Assembly (NCBI GenBank): GCA_030669695.1
Contig: DAOVDC010000013.1
Coordinates: 1 to 11,310, forward strand
DNA from: Candidatus Bathyarchaeota archaeon
GTDB lineage: Archaea > Thermoproteota > Bathyarchaeia > Bathyarchaeales > Bathyarchaeaceae
DNA: 11,310 bases
Direction: 5' to 3'
Under the pieces are notes generated by a model. The model saw only the letters and a program-made list of their open reading frames with translations, had not been told where the DNA came from and did no database searches. Each line of letters begins with the position of its first letter. The first letter of the stretch is position 1. Shown piece after piece: positions 1-7,274 of this stretch. Both the position numbers and the translations under genes were made by a program.

Positions 1-1811
1 CTCATCTCTCGCCTCTTCGCTTTTTCCGGACGCCCCATTCTCGCGCCTACAAACGTCGGAGCTTTGTCTCTTACGTTAACACCACAGAGTTTTCCAATGT
101 TTTCGAGAACAGATTTTGCACTAACTATTCTCGCTTTGGAATCGTTTAATCCGAGACAAAACGCAAAGACGTATGCTTCATCCCCTTCTATCTTAATGTT
201 GCCTTCCACAACTTTATGAGGAATACATAGCTTTTCAAGCACCTGCTTTACTGATTCGTTCATCTCGCCAGATATTTCACGAACACTTTCGTTCTCAACC
301 TCTCTTCGAGAGTTCAAGAGCCACTTCCGTAACATTCGGAGTTCATCAGAAGAAATGTTCGCCCAGAAGAACGTAAAAAACGGATGAAGAGGAACTCCGA
401 GGGCCAAGGCTAATGATACTGCTTCTTTGGCGGTTGGCTTGTTTCTAAAAGGGTCTATGAGAAATTCTTCGAGATGATCTGTAGAAATTTTCGCCCTCAT
501 CGCGGCCTCCTTTAAATCTCCACCAAATTTCTGTTTAATGACCGCTTGAAGCTCCTGACACCACCACTCTTCGGTGACTCCTGATGGGAGAAGCGGTTTG
601 TTGGTATATAGAAAGTCGCCAAACCCGATGAGGATGTCGCCTAAAAACAGAATCTTGTCAACCACGTTTTTTATTTGTGCAAAGTTTTCAAGTGAAGCAC
701 GAACAACAGATCCATCCCTCAATCGCACAATCGGAGGCTCTATCGTATCTACCGGAAGAACAACCCCGGATTTCCCTGGACCTTCAATGCGCAATTGAGT
801 GCCTGCTGCAAGAAAATTCTGAAGAACCATCATGGTCGCCGGATGAACCCCCACTGCAGCTAAACCAGTGTTCCTAGACCGTCCATACCGAAGCCTGAAA
901 CCCCCACGCCTCGAAGGAAATGAAAAGATGGGACGCCCCGCAATAATGTCCTCCATAAAACCAGCATTCTTCTTCCGTTCGATTTCTCGAACGCTCTTCA
1001 ACCAGTCCCAACCCTCAATCCCCAGTTTCTCTACAATCGTCCACACTTTTGCAGAACGCCCCACAACTCCATCATTTACAACACGGAGTGCACCACCTCG
1101 TACCCGGTTTGTCTCGATTCGAGGAAGATCGCGGTAGGCAGAAACCTCAACTGGATCAGATTCCAGCCCGGTAACTTGCACGGGGAGAAATTGAAGTGCT
1201 CTTCTTAATTCTTCATCCGAGACGTGATATTGAAACCGACTTACTGATCGCTCAAATAGTCGCATTTCTTCGATGAAACGTCCAATCTCGTCTTCAGTTG
1301 GTTTGTAACGGTCTAACCCTAGCAAGCGACGAACAAAATCTCCTACCAGCAAACTTAAGGCTTGTTCCGTACCGCCTGCAGAGCGTATGGGGCCGGCGTA
1401 ATAAATTGCCAGATACTTCGTTCGGTCAGAGTTATATTTCACGGCTACTTGTGCTACGCCTTGCAGAGGCGCGGCGGTTATGCCTTCGGTCAGTATGGCA
1501 AGGGCGGTTCTTATCGCCTGTTCAGCGGCTTCACTTGCATCCATGTGCTCGAATTTTCCGTATACAATTTCTTCGGCTATTTTGAACGCAAGCTCTTCTC
1601 GTGGCAATTTCTTGCTTAAGTTTCGGATGCTTTCAGCAACGCCTTGGGGACCAACCAGTCCCTCCACGAGCTCGGCTAGATCTTTGGCCACCTTGGGCTC
1701 AGGGTGAAGGGAGGGGTCAAACCCTTTTTCTCTCGCCTTTTTCGCAGTTTCGTATATACTCGCGAGTTTGTTCTCTAGTGTGGATACGTATTGCTGGTGT
1801 TCCTTGCTCAT
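1..1811 (-). CDS. polC: DNA polymerase D large subunit DP2 (5' part of gene; truncated by window edge)
   Basis: Reading the reverse strand from ATG at 1811 gives 603 uninterrupted codons to the left edge, with no stop, so the C-terminal half is outside the window. PolD is the two-subunit archaeal replicative polymerase; DP2 carries the catalytic double-psi barrel core. Family hallmarks are visible: YYAGPIRSAGGT (137-148), GGFRLRYGRSR (303-313), EEWW (414-417) and GARMGRPEKA (589-598). The catalytic aspartates lie beyond the edge. The stretch between IEGWDWLK and the GRP motif is short; I recall Thermococcales DP2 having a charged insertion there. No intein interrupts the visible part. The start is not certain: TTG at 1823, in frame and about 9 bases after GAGGG (rc of about 1833-1837), is an alternative adding four residues, and an in-frame stop at 1836-1838 limits extension. 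It lies downstream of the GGGP synthase gene but is separated by an oligo-T tract, so it probably has its own promoter. Confidence 0.95.
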   Translation of the reverse strand, partial: MSKEHQQYVSTLENKLASIYETAKKAREKGFDPSLHPEPKVAKDLAELVEGLVGPQGVAESIRNLSKKLPREELAFKIAEEIVYGKFEHMDASEAAEQAIRTALAILTEGITAAPLQGVAQVAVKYNSDRTKYLAIYYAGPIRSAGGTEQALSLLVGDFVRRLLGLDRYKPTEDEIGRFIEEMRLFERSVSRFQYHVSDEELRRALQFLPVQVTGLESDPVEVSAYRDLPRIETNRVRGGALRVVNDGVVGRSAKVWTIVEKLGIEGWDWLKSVREIERKKNAGFMEDIIAGRPIFSFPSRRGGFRLRYGRSRNTGLAAVGVHPATMMVLQNFLAAGTQLRIEGPGKSGVVLPVDTIEPPIVRLRDGSVVRASLENFAQIKNVVDKILFLGDILIGFGDFLYTNKPLLPSGVTEEWWCQELQAVIKQKFGGDLKEAAMRAKISTDHLEEFLIDPFRNKPTAKEAVSLALALGVPLHPFFTFFWANISSDELRMLRKWLLNSRREVENESVREISGEMNESVKQVLEKLCIPHKVVEGNIKIEGDEAYVFAFCLGLNDSKARIVSAKSVLENIGKLCGVNVRDKAPTFVGARMGRPEKAKRREM

Positions 1812-1920
1812 CGCGACGTTCAAAACGGTTTTCCCTCAGTAGAGTTTGTAACGTGCATATTCAACTTTTCTAACATGAACAAGTCAAAGAGAACGCAACA
1901 GAATTATTCCATGCGAACTC

Positions 1921-1930
1921 ACAAAAAACG
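1921..1930 (-). terminator. Oligo-T terminator after the Elf1-GGGP synthase operon
   Basis: On the minus strand, a few bases after the GGGP synthase stop codon, the sequence reads CGTTTTTTGT. Archaeal RNA polymerase commonly terminates at U-rich tracts without a hairpin. This would separate the lipid synthase transcript from polC. It rests on the T tract and position alone. Confidence 0.45.
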
Positions 1931-1935
1931 ATTAA

Positions 1936-2712
1936 TCATCTACGTTTAGGCCGCTTCATGGCCCTTCGATACCATTTCACCTGTTTTACCAATTCTTCAA
2001 CCTTGTCTTTAGCTTCAAATTCTTCCACAACATTGCCAGTGACGATTATGTCAGCCCCAGCGTTCACCTTCTCCTTCACCTGTTCACCACTTCTTATGCC
2101 CCCACCCACAATCAAAGGAACACTAACAAGATCCTTTACCATCTTGATCATTTCGTTTGGCACTGGTTGTTTAGCCCCAGACCCTGCCTCCAAATACACA
2201 AACCGCATGCCCAGATACTGCGCTGCCAGTGCATGTGCAGCAGCAAGTTCTGGTTTATCGTATGGAATTGGGCTGGCTCGTCCTATAATGCCTACTGTGG
2301 CGCCTTGTCCAACAACTATGTAACCGAGTGGGATGGCCTCCAAACCGAATTTTTTGATGAGTGGAGCACCTAGGACTTGTGCACCCACGATGAAGTATGG
2401 GTCTAGGGAGTTGAGGAGTGACATAAACCATATGGCATCGGCGTGTTTGCTGATGGCTGTTACGTTGTTAGGGAAAAGAATCACTGGGATGCCAACTGTC
2501 TTCTTCATTGCTTTTATAGTATTATCTAAATGGGAAGTGGAAATAAAAGTGGATCCGCCGATCATGATGGCTGCCGTCTTGCTGGACTCCGCTTCACGGG
2601 CTATACGAGAGGCTGATTTAAGAGACACTTTTTCGGGGTCAATGAGAGTTAAGTGAATAGCCCCGTCTTTCTTAATTTTGTTTAGTAGGTACTTTTCCAC
2701 TCGTCCAATCAT
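1936..2712 (-). CDS. Geranylgeranylglyceryl phosphate synthase
   Basis: A 258-residue TIM-barrel prenyltransferase of the GGGPS/PcrB family. It joins geranylgeranyl diphosphate to sn-glycerol-1-phosphate, the first committed step of archaeal ether-lipid synthesis, at or near the membrane. Visible motifs are HLTLIDPEK (20-28, with the Mg-binding-type Asp25), GGST (52-55), PVILFPN (76-82), YLEAGSGA (173-180), VGGGIRS (202-208, phosphate-binding loop) and AGADIIVTGN (218-227). Length and motif order fit the archaeal group II enzymes. The ATG at 2712 is preceded by TGAGGAT with about 7 bases of spacing, inside a 12-base gap after the Elf1 gene, so the two genes are almost certainly co-transcribed. 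A heptaprenylglyceryl phosphate synthase reading is the bacterial alternative but does not fit this context. The C-terminal tail is very basic (KRPKRR). Confidence 0.93.
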   Translation of the reverse strand: MIGRVEKYLLNKIKKDGAIHLTLIDPEKVSLKSASRIAREAESSKTAAIMIGGSTFISTSHLDNTIKAMKKTVGIPVILFPNNVTAISKHADAIWFMSLLNSLDPYFIVGAQVLGAPLIKKFGLEAIPLGYIVVGQGATVGIIGRASPIPYDKPELAAAHALAAQYLGMRFVYLEAGSGAKQPVPNEMIKMVKDLVSVPLIVGGGIRSGEQVKEKVNAGADIIVTGNVVEEFEAKDKVEELVKQVKWYRRAMKRPKRR

Positions 2713-2724
2713 AACCGATCCTCA

Positions 2725-2967
2725 TTATTTGGCAATGATTCCAGAGTAGAATTTATCAATGAAATTACAATAGACATCGATCTCTTGAAAGAATGGTTTG
2801 GCAGGCAACTCCTCACTCAAACCGCAACTTCCACAACGCACCGTGGCTTGCTCACGCCCCTCAAAGAATTCAATTCTGATAGCTTCTTTCCCGCATTTAG
2901 GACATAAGAAAACCTTGGGTAACCGCTTTTTTGGAATGCGAACTACTTTTCTTTTTCTTCTACCCAT
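2725..2967 (-). CDS. Elf1-like transcription elongation factor (zinc ribbon)
   Basis: An 80-residue protein with the layout of archaeal/eukaryotic Elf1: a basic N-terminus beginning MGRRKRK, then a four-cysteine zinc ribbon (C22-x2-C25 and C45-x2-C48) and a C-terminal [12 protein letters not shown] segment (62-73) that matches the conserved DVY...D part of the family. Eukaryotic Elf1 associates with elongating RNA polymerase II; the archaeal role is presumed similar. The open frame extends nine codons further upstream, but ATG at 2967 is chosen because CAGAGGA at 2974-2980 sits 6 bases in front of it and the eukaryotic proteins also begin MGRRK. It is the first gene of a two-gene operon with GGGP synthase and diverges from nadE. 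Confidence 0.85.
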   Translation of the reverse strand: MGRRKRKVVRIPKKRLPKVFLCPKCGKEAIRIEFFEGREQATVRCGSCGLSEELPAKPFFQEIDVYCNFIDKFYSGIIAK

Positions 2968-3036
2968 GCCAAATCCTCTGCGTGAACGTAGCAATCGAGG
3001 TTAGAGATTTGCCACATCTCCACTATATTACTATCG

Positions 3037-3047
3037 CTTAAATATTT
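3037..3047 (-). promoter_or_regulatory. TATA-box candidate for the Elf1-GGGPS operon
   Basis: On the minus strand the sequence reads AAATATTTAAG, with A/G-rich bases just upstream that could serve as a BRE. A transcription start about 25 bases on (near 3016) would leave a leader of roughly 50 bases carrying the Elf1 ribosome binding site. Assigned by eye. Confidence 0.45.
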
Positions 3048-3089
3048 CTCTCAATGCATAACGAAGAAGTAGGAAAGAGTAAACTTTAG

Positions 3090-3098
3090 TTATAAAAG
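3090..3098 (+). promoter_or_regulatory. TATA box for the nadE operon
   Basis: TTATAAAAG is a near-consensus archaeal TATA box. Its centre is about 21 bases before the ATG at 3115, so transcription should begin at or just after that ATG. This leaves little or no leader for the ATG and would put the downstream AAGGAG/TTG pair at the true 5' end of the mRNA. Confidence 0.6.
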
Positions 3099-3114
3099 AA
3101 ATCATAGAAACAGA

Positions 3115-3975
3115 ATGCAAGGAGCCTTAACATTGAAACTGACAAAAGAACGCTTAAAATTAGATTCACCATCGGTTGAGACTAGAATCAAACGGTTCAT
3201 CAAAGGCTACATAGAAAAATGCGGAGCAACTGGCGTAGTCTTAGGAGTATCTGGTGGAATTGACAGCAGCACAACAGCCGCTCTCTCCGCTCTATCTCTA
3301 GGGGGTCACAAGGTGTTAGGCATCACACTACCAGAGGAAGAAACGTACAACGCCACAGATGCCCAGCATGCAAAACTAGTCGCGGAAAAATTTGGTTTCA
3401 AACTAGAAGTCATCGATATCTCACCTACCTTAAAGGCTTGTTTTCAGTCTCTTCCGATTTATGATGCTGCAGATAAGCTTAGCAAGGGAAACGTAAAGGC
3501 GAGAATCCGAATGGTTTACCTTTATTATTATGCTAATAAACTCAAGAAAATAGTGTGTGGCAGTTCAGACAAGTCAGAGACCATGATGGGATACTTCACA
3601 AAATGGGGAGACGCAGCCGCGGATATTTCACCTCTTATGGATATCTATAAGACGCAGGTGAGGCAACTAGCTTTGCACATAGGCGTCCCCACGGAAATAG
3701 TTACTAAGCCTTCAACACCGGGACTCTGGCCTGGCCAACTAGCAGAGGAAGAATTAGGCGTCAAATATGAAACACTGGACTTGATTCTATTCGGCTTAGA
3801 ACGCTTCATGACAACAGAGGAAATCGCAAAGCAATTAAACCTCTCTACAAAACTGGTTGACGGCATTAAGAAACGATGGCTAGCAACTGAGCACAAGCGG
3901 CGGACACCCCTAACAACAAAGCTTGGATACAGGACGGTTGGAGCCGACTTTAGACTTCCCTACACACCACACTAA
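3115..3975 (+). CDS. nadE: NAD synthetase (ammonia-type, NadE)
   Basis: A 286-residue N-type ATP pyrophosphatase that adenylates nicotinic acid adenine dinucleotide and amidates it to NAD. Visible are the PP-loop SGGIDSS (46-52), GNVKARIRM (125-133), GSSDKSE (149-155), GYFTKWGD (159-166) and KPSTPGLWPGQ (198-208), all in the usual order. It has no fused glutaminase domain, so alone it would use ammonia, but the next gene encodes a glutaminase-like carbon-nitrogen hydrolase. The start is ambiguous: ATG at 3115 has no ribosome binding site and could be leaderless, while the in-frame TTG at 3133 is preceded by a perfect AAGGAG (3119-3124) with 8-base spacing. With the TTG, the protein begins six residues later and loses no conserved sequence. 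It is the first gene of a three-gene plus-strand operon. Confidence 0.93.
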   Translation: MQGALTLKLTKERLKLDSPSVETRIKRFIKGYIEKCGATGVVLGVSGGIDSSTTAALSALSLGGHKVLGITLPEEETYNATDAQHAKLVAEKFGFKLEVIDISPTLKACFQSLPIYDAADKLSKGNVKARIRMVYLYYYANKLKKIVCGSSDKSETMMGYFTKWGDAAADISPLMDIYKTQVRQLALHIGVPTEIVTKPSTPGLWPGQLAEEELGVKYETLDLILFGLERFMTTEEIAKQLNLSTKLVDGIKKRWLATEHKRRTPLTTKLGYRTVGADFRLPYTPH

Positions 3976-4023
3976 GCCTTTTCTCAATGAAAATAGTAGA
4001 ATATGATTACAGAGGGAAAACGA

Positions 4024-4857
4024 ATGTTAAAGGAGATTAATGTGGCTCTCGCACAAATGAGTTGTAAAATCGGAGACAAAAAACATAACATAAACAAGAT
4101 GAAGCAAAAGGTTGAAGAAGCAAAAGAGAGAGATGCAAACATCATTATTTTCCCAGAACTTTCATTAACCGGCTATACAACCCGAGACCTCGCCTACGAA
4201 ATGGCAGAACCCATCCCAGGACCGTCAGCCAAACTCTTGGAAGAAATCACAGAGAAAGAAAACATCCATATGATCTTCGGTATGCTGGAGCGAAGCGAAA
4301 AAGCACGTGCAGTCCTTTATAATACATCAGTTCTGTTAGGCCCTAAAGGATTCATTGGTAAATACCGAAAAATGCACTTGCCAACACACAGCGTCTTCGA
4401 AGAAAAGCGCTATTTTAGACTAGGATATCAAGCACCAGTGTTTAAGACAGAAATCGGAAAACTGGGGTTAATAATCTGCTATGACGTGTTTTTCCCAGAA
4501 ATCTCCCGCTTATTAAGATTGAAAGGCGCCCAGTTCATAATCTGTATATCAGCATCTCCAGCCAGACGGCGCAAATTCTTTGAAGTACTAACCGCCGCCA
4601 GAGCCATTGAAAACACCGTTTTTCTAGCCTATGTCAATCTTGTCGGTGTGGAAAACGGCCTACAATTTTGGGGAGGAAGCAGAGTCATAGCCCCAAACGG
4701 CAGCATCATCACACAAGCCAAATACGACGAAGAAGACTTGGCAACAGGAAGCATCGACTACGCCGACTTGGAACGAATAGAAACTTTTGTCCCAACCCTC
4801 CGCGACCTGAGACCAGAACTCTTCAACTCCTTGAAAGAACAAGCAGAAAACCTGTGA
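4024..4857 (+). CDS. Carbon-nitrogen hydrolase, probable glutaminase partner of NadE
   Basis: A 277-residue nitrilase-superfamily amidase. The Glu-Lys-Cys triad is intact: E45 in FPELSLTGY, K116 in YRKMHLP and C152 in LIICYDVFFPE, with the extra conserved Glu (E127) in VFEEKRYF. The details PELSLTGYTTRDL, VFEEKRYF, ISASPARRRKF and YVNLVGVENGLQFWGGS resemble the N-terminal glutaminase domain of glutamine-dependent NAD synthetases more than plant-type nitrilases or beta-alanine synthases. Lying 48 bases after nadE, it may supply ammonia to NadE as a separate subunit. An ATG seven codons earlier (4003) is open, but ATG at 4024 has AGAGGG (4011-4016) with 7-base spacing and is preferred. An alternative is an omega-amidase-like or other amide hydrolase. 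Confidence 0.85.
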   Translation: MLKEINVALAQMSCKIGDKKHNINKMKQKVEEAKERDANIIIFPELSLTGYTTRDLAYEMAEPIPGPSAKLLEEITEKENIHMIFGMLERSEKARAVLYNTSVLLGPKGFIGKYRKMHLPTHSVFEEKRYFRLGYQAPVFKTEIGKLGLIICYDVFFPEISRLLRLKGAQFIICISASPARRRKFFEVLTAARAIENTVFLAYVNLVGVENGLQFWGGSRVIAPNGSIITQAKYDEEDLATGSIDYADLERIETFVPTLRDLRPELFNSLKEQAENL

Positions 4858-4867
4858 GGCACACGCA

Positions 4868-5200
4868 GTGAACAAAATCCACATAATCCGAAACGAAGAC
4901 GTAAATCAAGTTTTAATAGGAACGCCTGAAGGCCATAAACACCTGCGAGTCTGCATGAAACTCAAAAACGAATCAATCATAATCTTTCAAGAAGCCACCA
5001 TAGCAAACATCTCACGAGCCTACATCACCATAAAAACCCACCCGAATATTCACGCTCAAGAACTCAAAATGAAACCCCTAACAGAACAGTCGCGGAAAGA
5101 AGGCTACGCAACGCATCAACTGCTCGAAACATGTAGAAAGAACAAGGACATTGAAAAAGAATTAAAAGAACTTCTAGAAAAGGCAGAAGTCCTTATCTAA
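4868..5200 (+). CDS. Conserved-looking hypothetical protein (110 aa)
   Basis: The function is not recognised. The protein starts with GTG at 4868, with TGAGG (4855-4859) overlapping the stop codon of the hydrolase gene and 8-base spacing, so it is very likely translated from the same transcript. It is a small soluble protein with no signal or membrane segment. The N-terminal half looks beta-rich (HIIRNEDVNQVLIGTPEGHKHLR, then IIIFQEATIANISRAYITIK), and the C-terminal third is a charged helix (ELKELLEKAEVLI). There are no zinc-binding clusters or nucleotide-binding motifs. Its 3' end overlaps the converging aminotransferase gene by 8 bases. Proximity to nadE suggests, but does not show, a link to NAD or amide metabolism. 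Confidence 0.75.
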   Translation: MNKIHIIRNEDVNQVLIGTPEGHKHLRVCMKLKNESIIIFQEATIANISRAYITIKTHPNIHAQELKMKPLTEQSRKEGYATHQLLETCRKNKDIEKELKELLEKAEVLI

Positions 5201-6365
5201 AACCTTTCACAGCTTTTTCTATTCGGTCCAACGCTTCCTCGATTTCATCATGAGCAGTAGCATACGAAAACCGCAGATAACCCTCGCCACATTCGCCAAA
5301 TGAAGACCCGGGTACAGTCACCACTTTTGCTCTGTTAAGAAGGTGGGCAGCGAATTTTTTAGATGACATCCCAAACTCTTGGATGCCTGGAAACATGTAA
5401 AACGCTCCTTTAGGAAGACCGCAACTAAAACCTTCAATTTCATGAAGTCTAGCATAAAGAAAACGACGTCGCCTCTTAAACTCCTGAACCATATCTCTAA
5501 CACAGTTTTGCGGTCCTTCTAAGGCTGAAATCGCAGCGTATTGTGCTGGGCCACTTACACATGCTGTAGTAAATTGATGAGCCAACATCATAGGAGCAAT
5601 CAACTCTTTAGGACCCAACGCGTAGCCAACACGAAGACCTGTCATTGCATACGTCTTTGAAAAAGAGTTCACAACTATCGTACGCTCACGCATACCAGGA
5701 AAAGTAGGCAAACAATAATGCTTGGCATCATCATACGTCATTTTTTCATAAACCTCATCAGAAATCACAATCAAATCATGCTCCACAGCAAGCTTCGCTA
5801 ACCCAGCCAAGTCATCGTGAGAGAAAACAGACCCTGTTGGATTGTTAGGAGAATTTATGATTATCACACGTGATTTCTTTGTGATCAAAGACATCACAGT
5901 TTCAGCGTTAAGCGTAAAACTATTTTCCTCAAGCAGAGGCATAGAAACTGGAACCCCTTCCGACATCAAAATACTGGGTCTATAACAGACAAACCCCGGA
6001 TCAGGAACCAACACCTCATCGCCAGGATTTATCACTGTCAGTAAAGCCAAAAAAATCGCTTCTGTTCCTCCAATCGTGACTAACACCTCAGACTCTGGAT
6101 CATATGACAAACCGTAGTCACGCTTTGTTTTTTTCATCAGAGCTACGCGAAGTTCTGGAATACCCGCGGTATGCATATAATGCGTTTTACCTTCATCAAA
6201 AGCCTGTTTAGCTGCGTCTCGAACATGTGGAGGAGGCACAAAATCTGGCTCACCTATCCCCAAACTAATAACCCCAGAAATGCCCTGTGCCAATGAAAAA
6301 AGGCGGCGAATATCAGAGGGGCTAATTCCTCTCAGTCGTGCTGCAGTTTTGAAGTGCTTTATCAA
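5193..6365 (-). CDS. PLP-dependent class I/II aminotransferase
   Basis: A 390-residue fold-type I aminotransferase of the aspartate aminotransferase-like group (AspB/AlaT type). The PLP lysine is K237 in SFSKTYAMTGLRVGY. Other cofactor and substrate residues are N175 in NNPTG (174-178), D203 and Y206 in SDEVY, R245 in GLRVGY, and the substrate-carboxylate arginine R365 in GYLRFSYA. The N-terminal SLGIGEPDF (34-42) is typical. Substrate cannot be read from sequence; aspartate, alanine or aromatic amino acids are all possible. The start is TTG at 6365, supported by GAGGG 6 bases upstream and an in-frame TGA four codons earlier; no upstream ATG is available. It stands alone on this strand and converges with the nadE operon. 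Confidence 0.93.
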   Translation of the reverse strand: MIKHFKTAARLRGISPSDIRRLFSLAQGISGVISLGIGEPDFVPPPHVRDAAKQAFDEGKTHYMHTAGIPELRVALMKKTKRDYGLSYDPESEVLVTIGGTEAIFLALLTVINPGDEVLVPDPGFVCYRPSILMSEGVPVSMPLLEENSFTLNAETVMSLITKKSRVIIINSPNNPTGSVFSHDDLAGLAKLAVEHDLIVISDEVYEKMTYDDAKHYCLPTFPGMRERTIVVNSFSKTYAMTGLRVGYALGPKELIAPMMLAHQFTTACVSGPAQYAAISALEGPQNCVRDMVQEFKRRRRFLYARLHEIEGFSCGLPKGAFYMFPGIQEFGMSSKKFAAHLLNRAKVVTVPGSSFGECGEGYLRFSYATAHDEIEEALDRIEKAVKGFR

Positions 6366-6469
6366 TATGCACCCTCACCACAATGATTCTCCTCTGTGCA
6401 TAAAATGTTTACGTTTGTCAACGTTTTGATGGAGAGTGTGTTGAATCAGTCAGTAGGTATAGTGCCGAC

Positions 6470-6486
6470 AAAGACCGCAAGTCTTT
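6470..6486. other. Small hairpin-capable inverted repeat in the divergent intergenic region
   Basis: AAAGAC and GTCTTT can pair around a five-base CGCAA loop, followed by another T on the plus strand. It lies in the 165-base gap between the divergent aminotransferase gene and the 6531 gene, where no terminator is expected. It may be chance, a leader structure or an operator. The rest of the gap holds a weak TATA-like GTATACAAA (6495-6503) ahead of the 6531 gene and CATTTTATG on the minus strand ahead of the aminotransferase gene. Confidence 0.25.
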
Positions 6487-6530
6487 TCTACTCCGTATAC
6501 AAAACTGTATCCTTTAAATGAAACTCGTCG

Positions 6531-7019
6531 GTGAAACAATTGCGACTAAAAGAAAAGACCCAAAAATGGCTAAAACGCTCCATAAACGACCCAATTGCAA
6601 AAACACTCGCGGAAAACAGTAATTTAACCAAAACACAGCTTGAAACCCTCTTAATCGACGCTTTAACAGAAAATATAGCTGAAAAATCATTAAAATACGA
6701 AGAAAAAGCCAAATTACGAATATCAGCAGTAAGTCGCGGCGCTTTCAACAGAACCTTAAGGCAGGCCAAAAAAAATGTCATTCAATCAGTCTATACGATT
6801 CTTCTTCTCGGCTACCTAGGAGTCCTCGAAAGCACACTTCTAGATCCATACATTGAAATCGCAAACAAACTACAAACCTACATGAGCACCTACAGAGAAG
6901 CCTTAGGAGGACGGAAGGCAATGAATGAATATCTAACGGTGATAGGTATGCTTCGCAAGGACCTAGAAACTAGCCTAGAACAATTATCTAAGCCGAAGAA
7001 CCTGTCGGGAAAGATGTGA
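6531..7019 (+). CDS. Helical hypothetical protein with SRGAFNRTLRQA motif (162 aa)
   Basis: The function is not known. The GTG start at 6531 is the only option, since an in-frame TGA lies at 6519; no good ribosome binding site precedes it, so the message may be leaderless or weakly translated. The protein appears almost entirely alpha-helical. Residues 57-97 form its most distinctive block: a basic EEKAKLR segment, then VSRGAFNRTLRQAKKNV and the hydrophobic SVYTILLLGYLG (86-97). The first part resembles a DNA-binding helix pair; the second could be a buried helix rather than a true membrane span. I have the impression of similar proteins in other TACK archaea but cannot confirm it here. The stop codon sits inside the first TGTGATATCACA palindrome. 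Confidence 0.75.
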   Translation: MKQLRLKEKTQKWLKRSINDPIAKTLAENSNLTKTQLETLLIDALTENIAEKSLKYEEKAKLRISAVSRGAFNRTLRQAKKNVIQSVYTILLLGYLGVLESTLLDPYIEIANKLQTYMSTYREALGGRKAMNEYLTVIGMLRKDLETSLEQLSKPKNLSGKM

Positions 7020-7033
7020 TATCACACATCACA
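7015..7033. repeat. Dyad site 1: TGTGATATCACA plus a third half-site
   Basis: A perfect 12-base palindrome (7015-7026) is followed two bases later by another TCACA. The three half-sites are spaced at exactly 7 bases. It overlaps the stop codon of the 6531 gene. The 19-base unit matches the copy at 7275-7293 at 16 of 19 positions. It reads as a binding site for a dimeric regulator of unknown identity. Confidence 0.55.
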
Positions 7034-7274
7034 CCGATGATGCTAAGGCACCCCAAGCGATACATCAATCTTCCAAAGTTACAATCCATAAAATTCCTCT
7101 TACAACGCCTCACGGTTAATTACAGGCCACACCATCAATCCTCATCATCAGCCAACATTGAATCCACCAAAAAAGGAACGTATTTAACAAGATTCGGTAA
7201 GCAAAAACGTCTTGAACCAATCCACAGAGCATACTCAACCGTCTATTTATATCAGTTGAAAATAGCGTGGTATT

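Noticed and set aside
574..1873. Several plus-strand open frames of 66-95 codons in the left region
   Set aside because: They lie opposite the continuous polC frame, have low-complexity translations rich in Ser/Arg/Pro, and show no family motifs or ribosome binding sites.
6470..6486. Intrinsic terminator reading of the AAAGAC/GTCTTT hairpin
   Set aside because: It lies between divergent gene starts, where no transcript is expected to end, and the stem is only 6 bases; kept only as a low-confidence inverted repeat.
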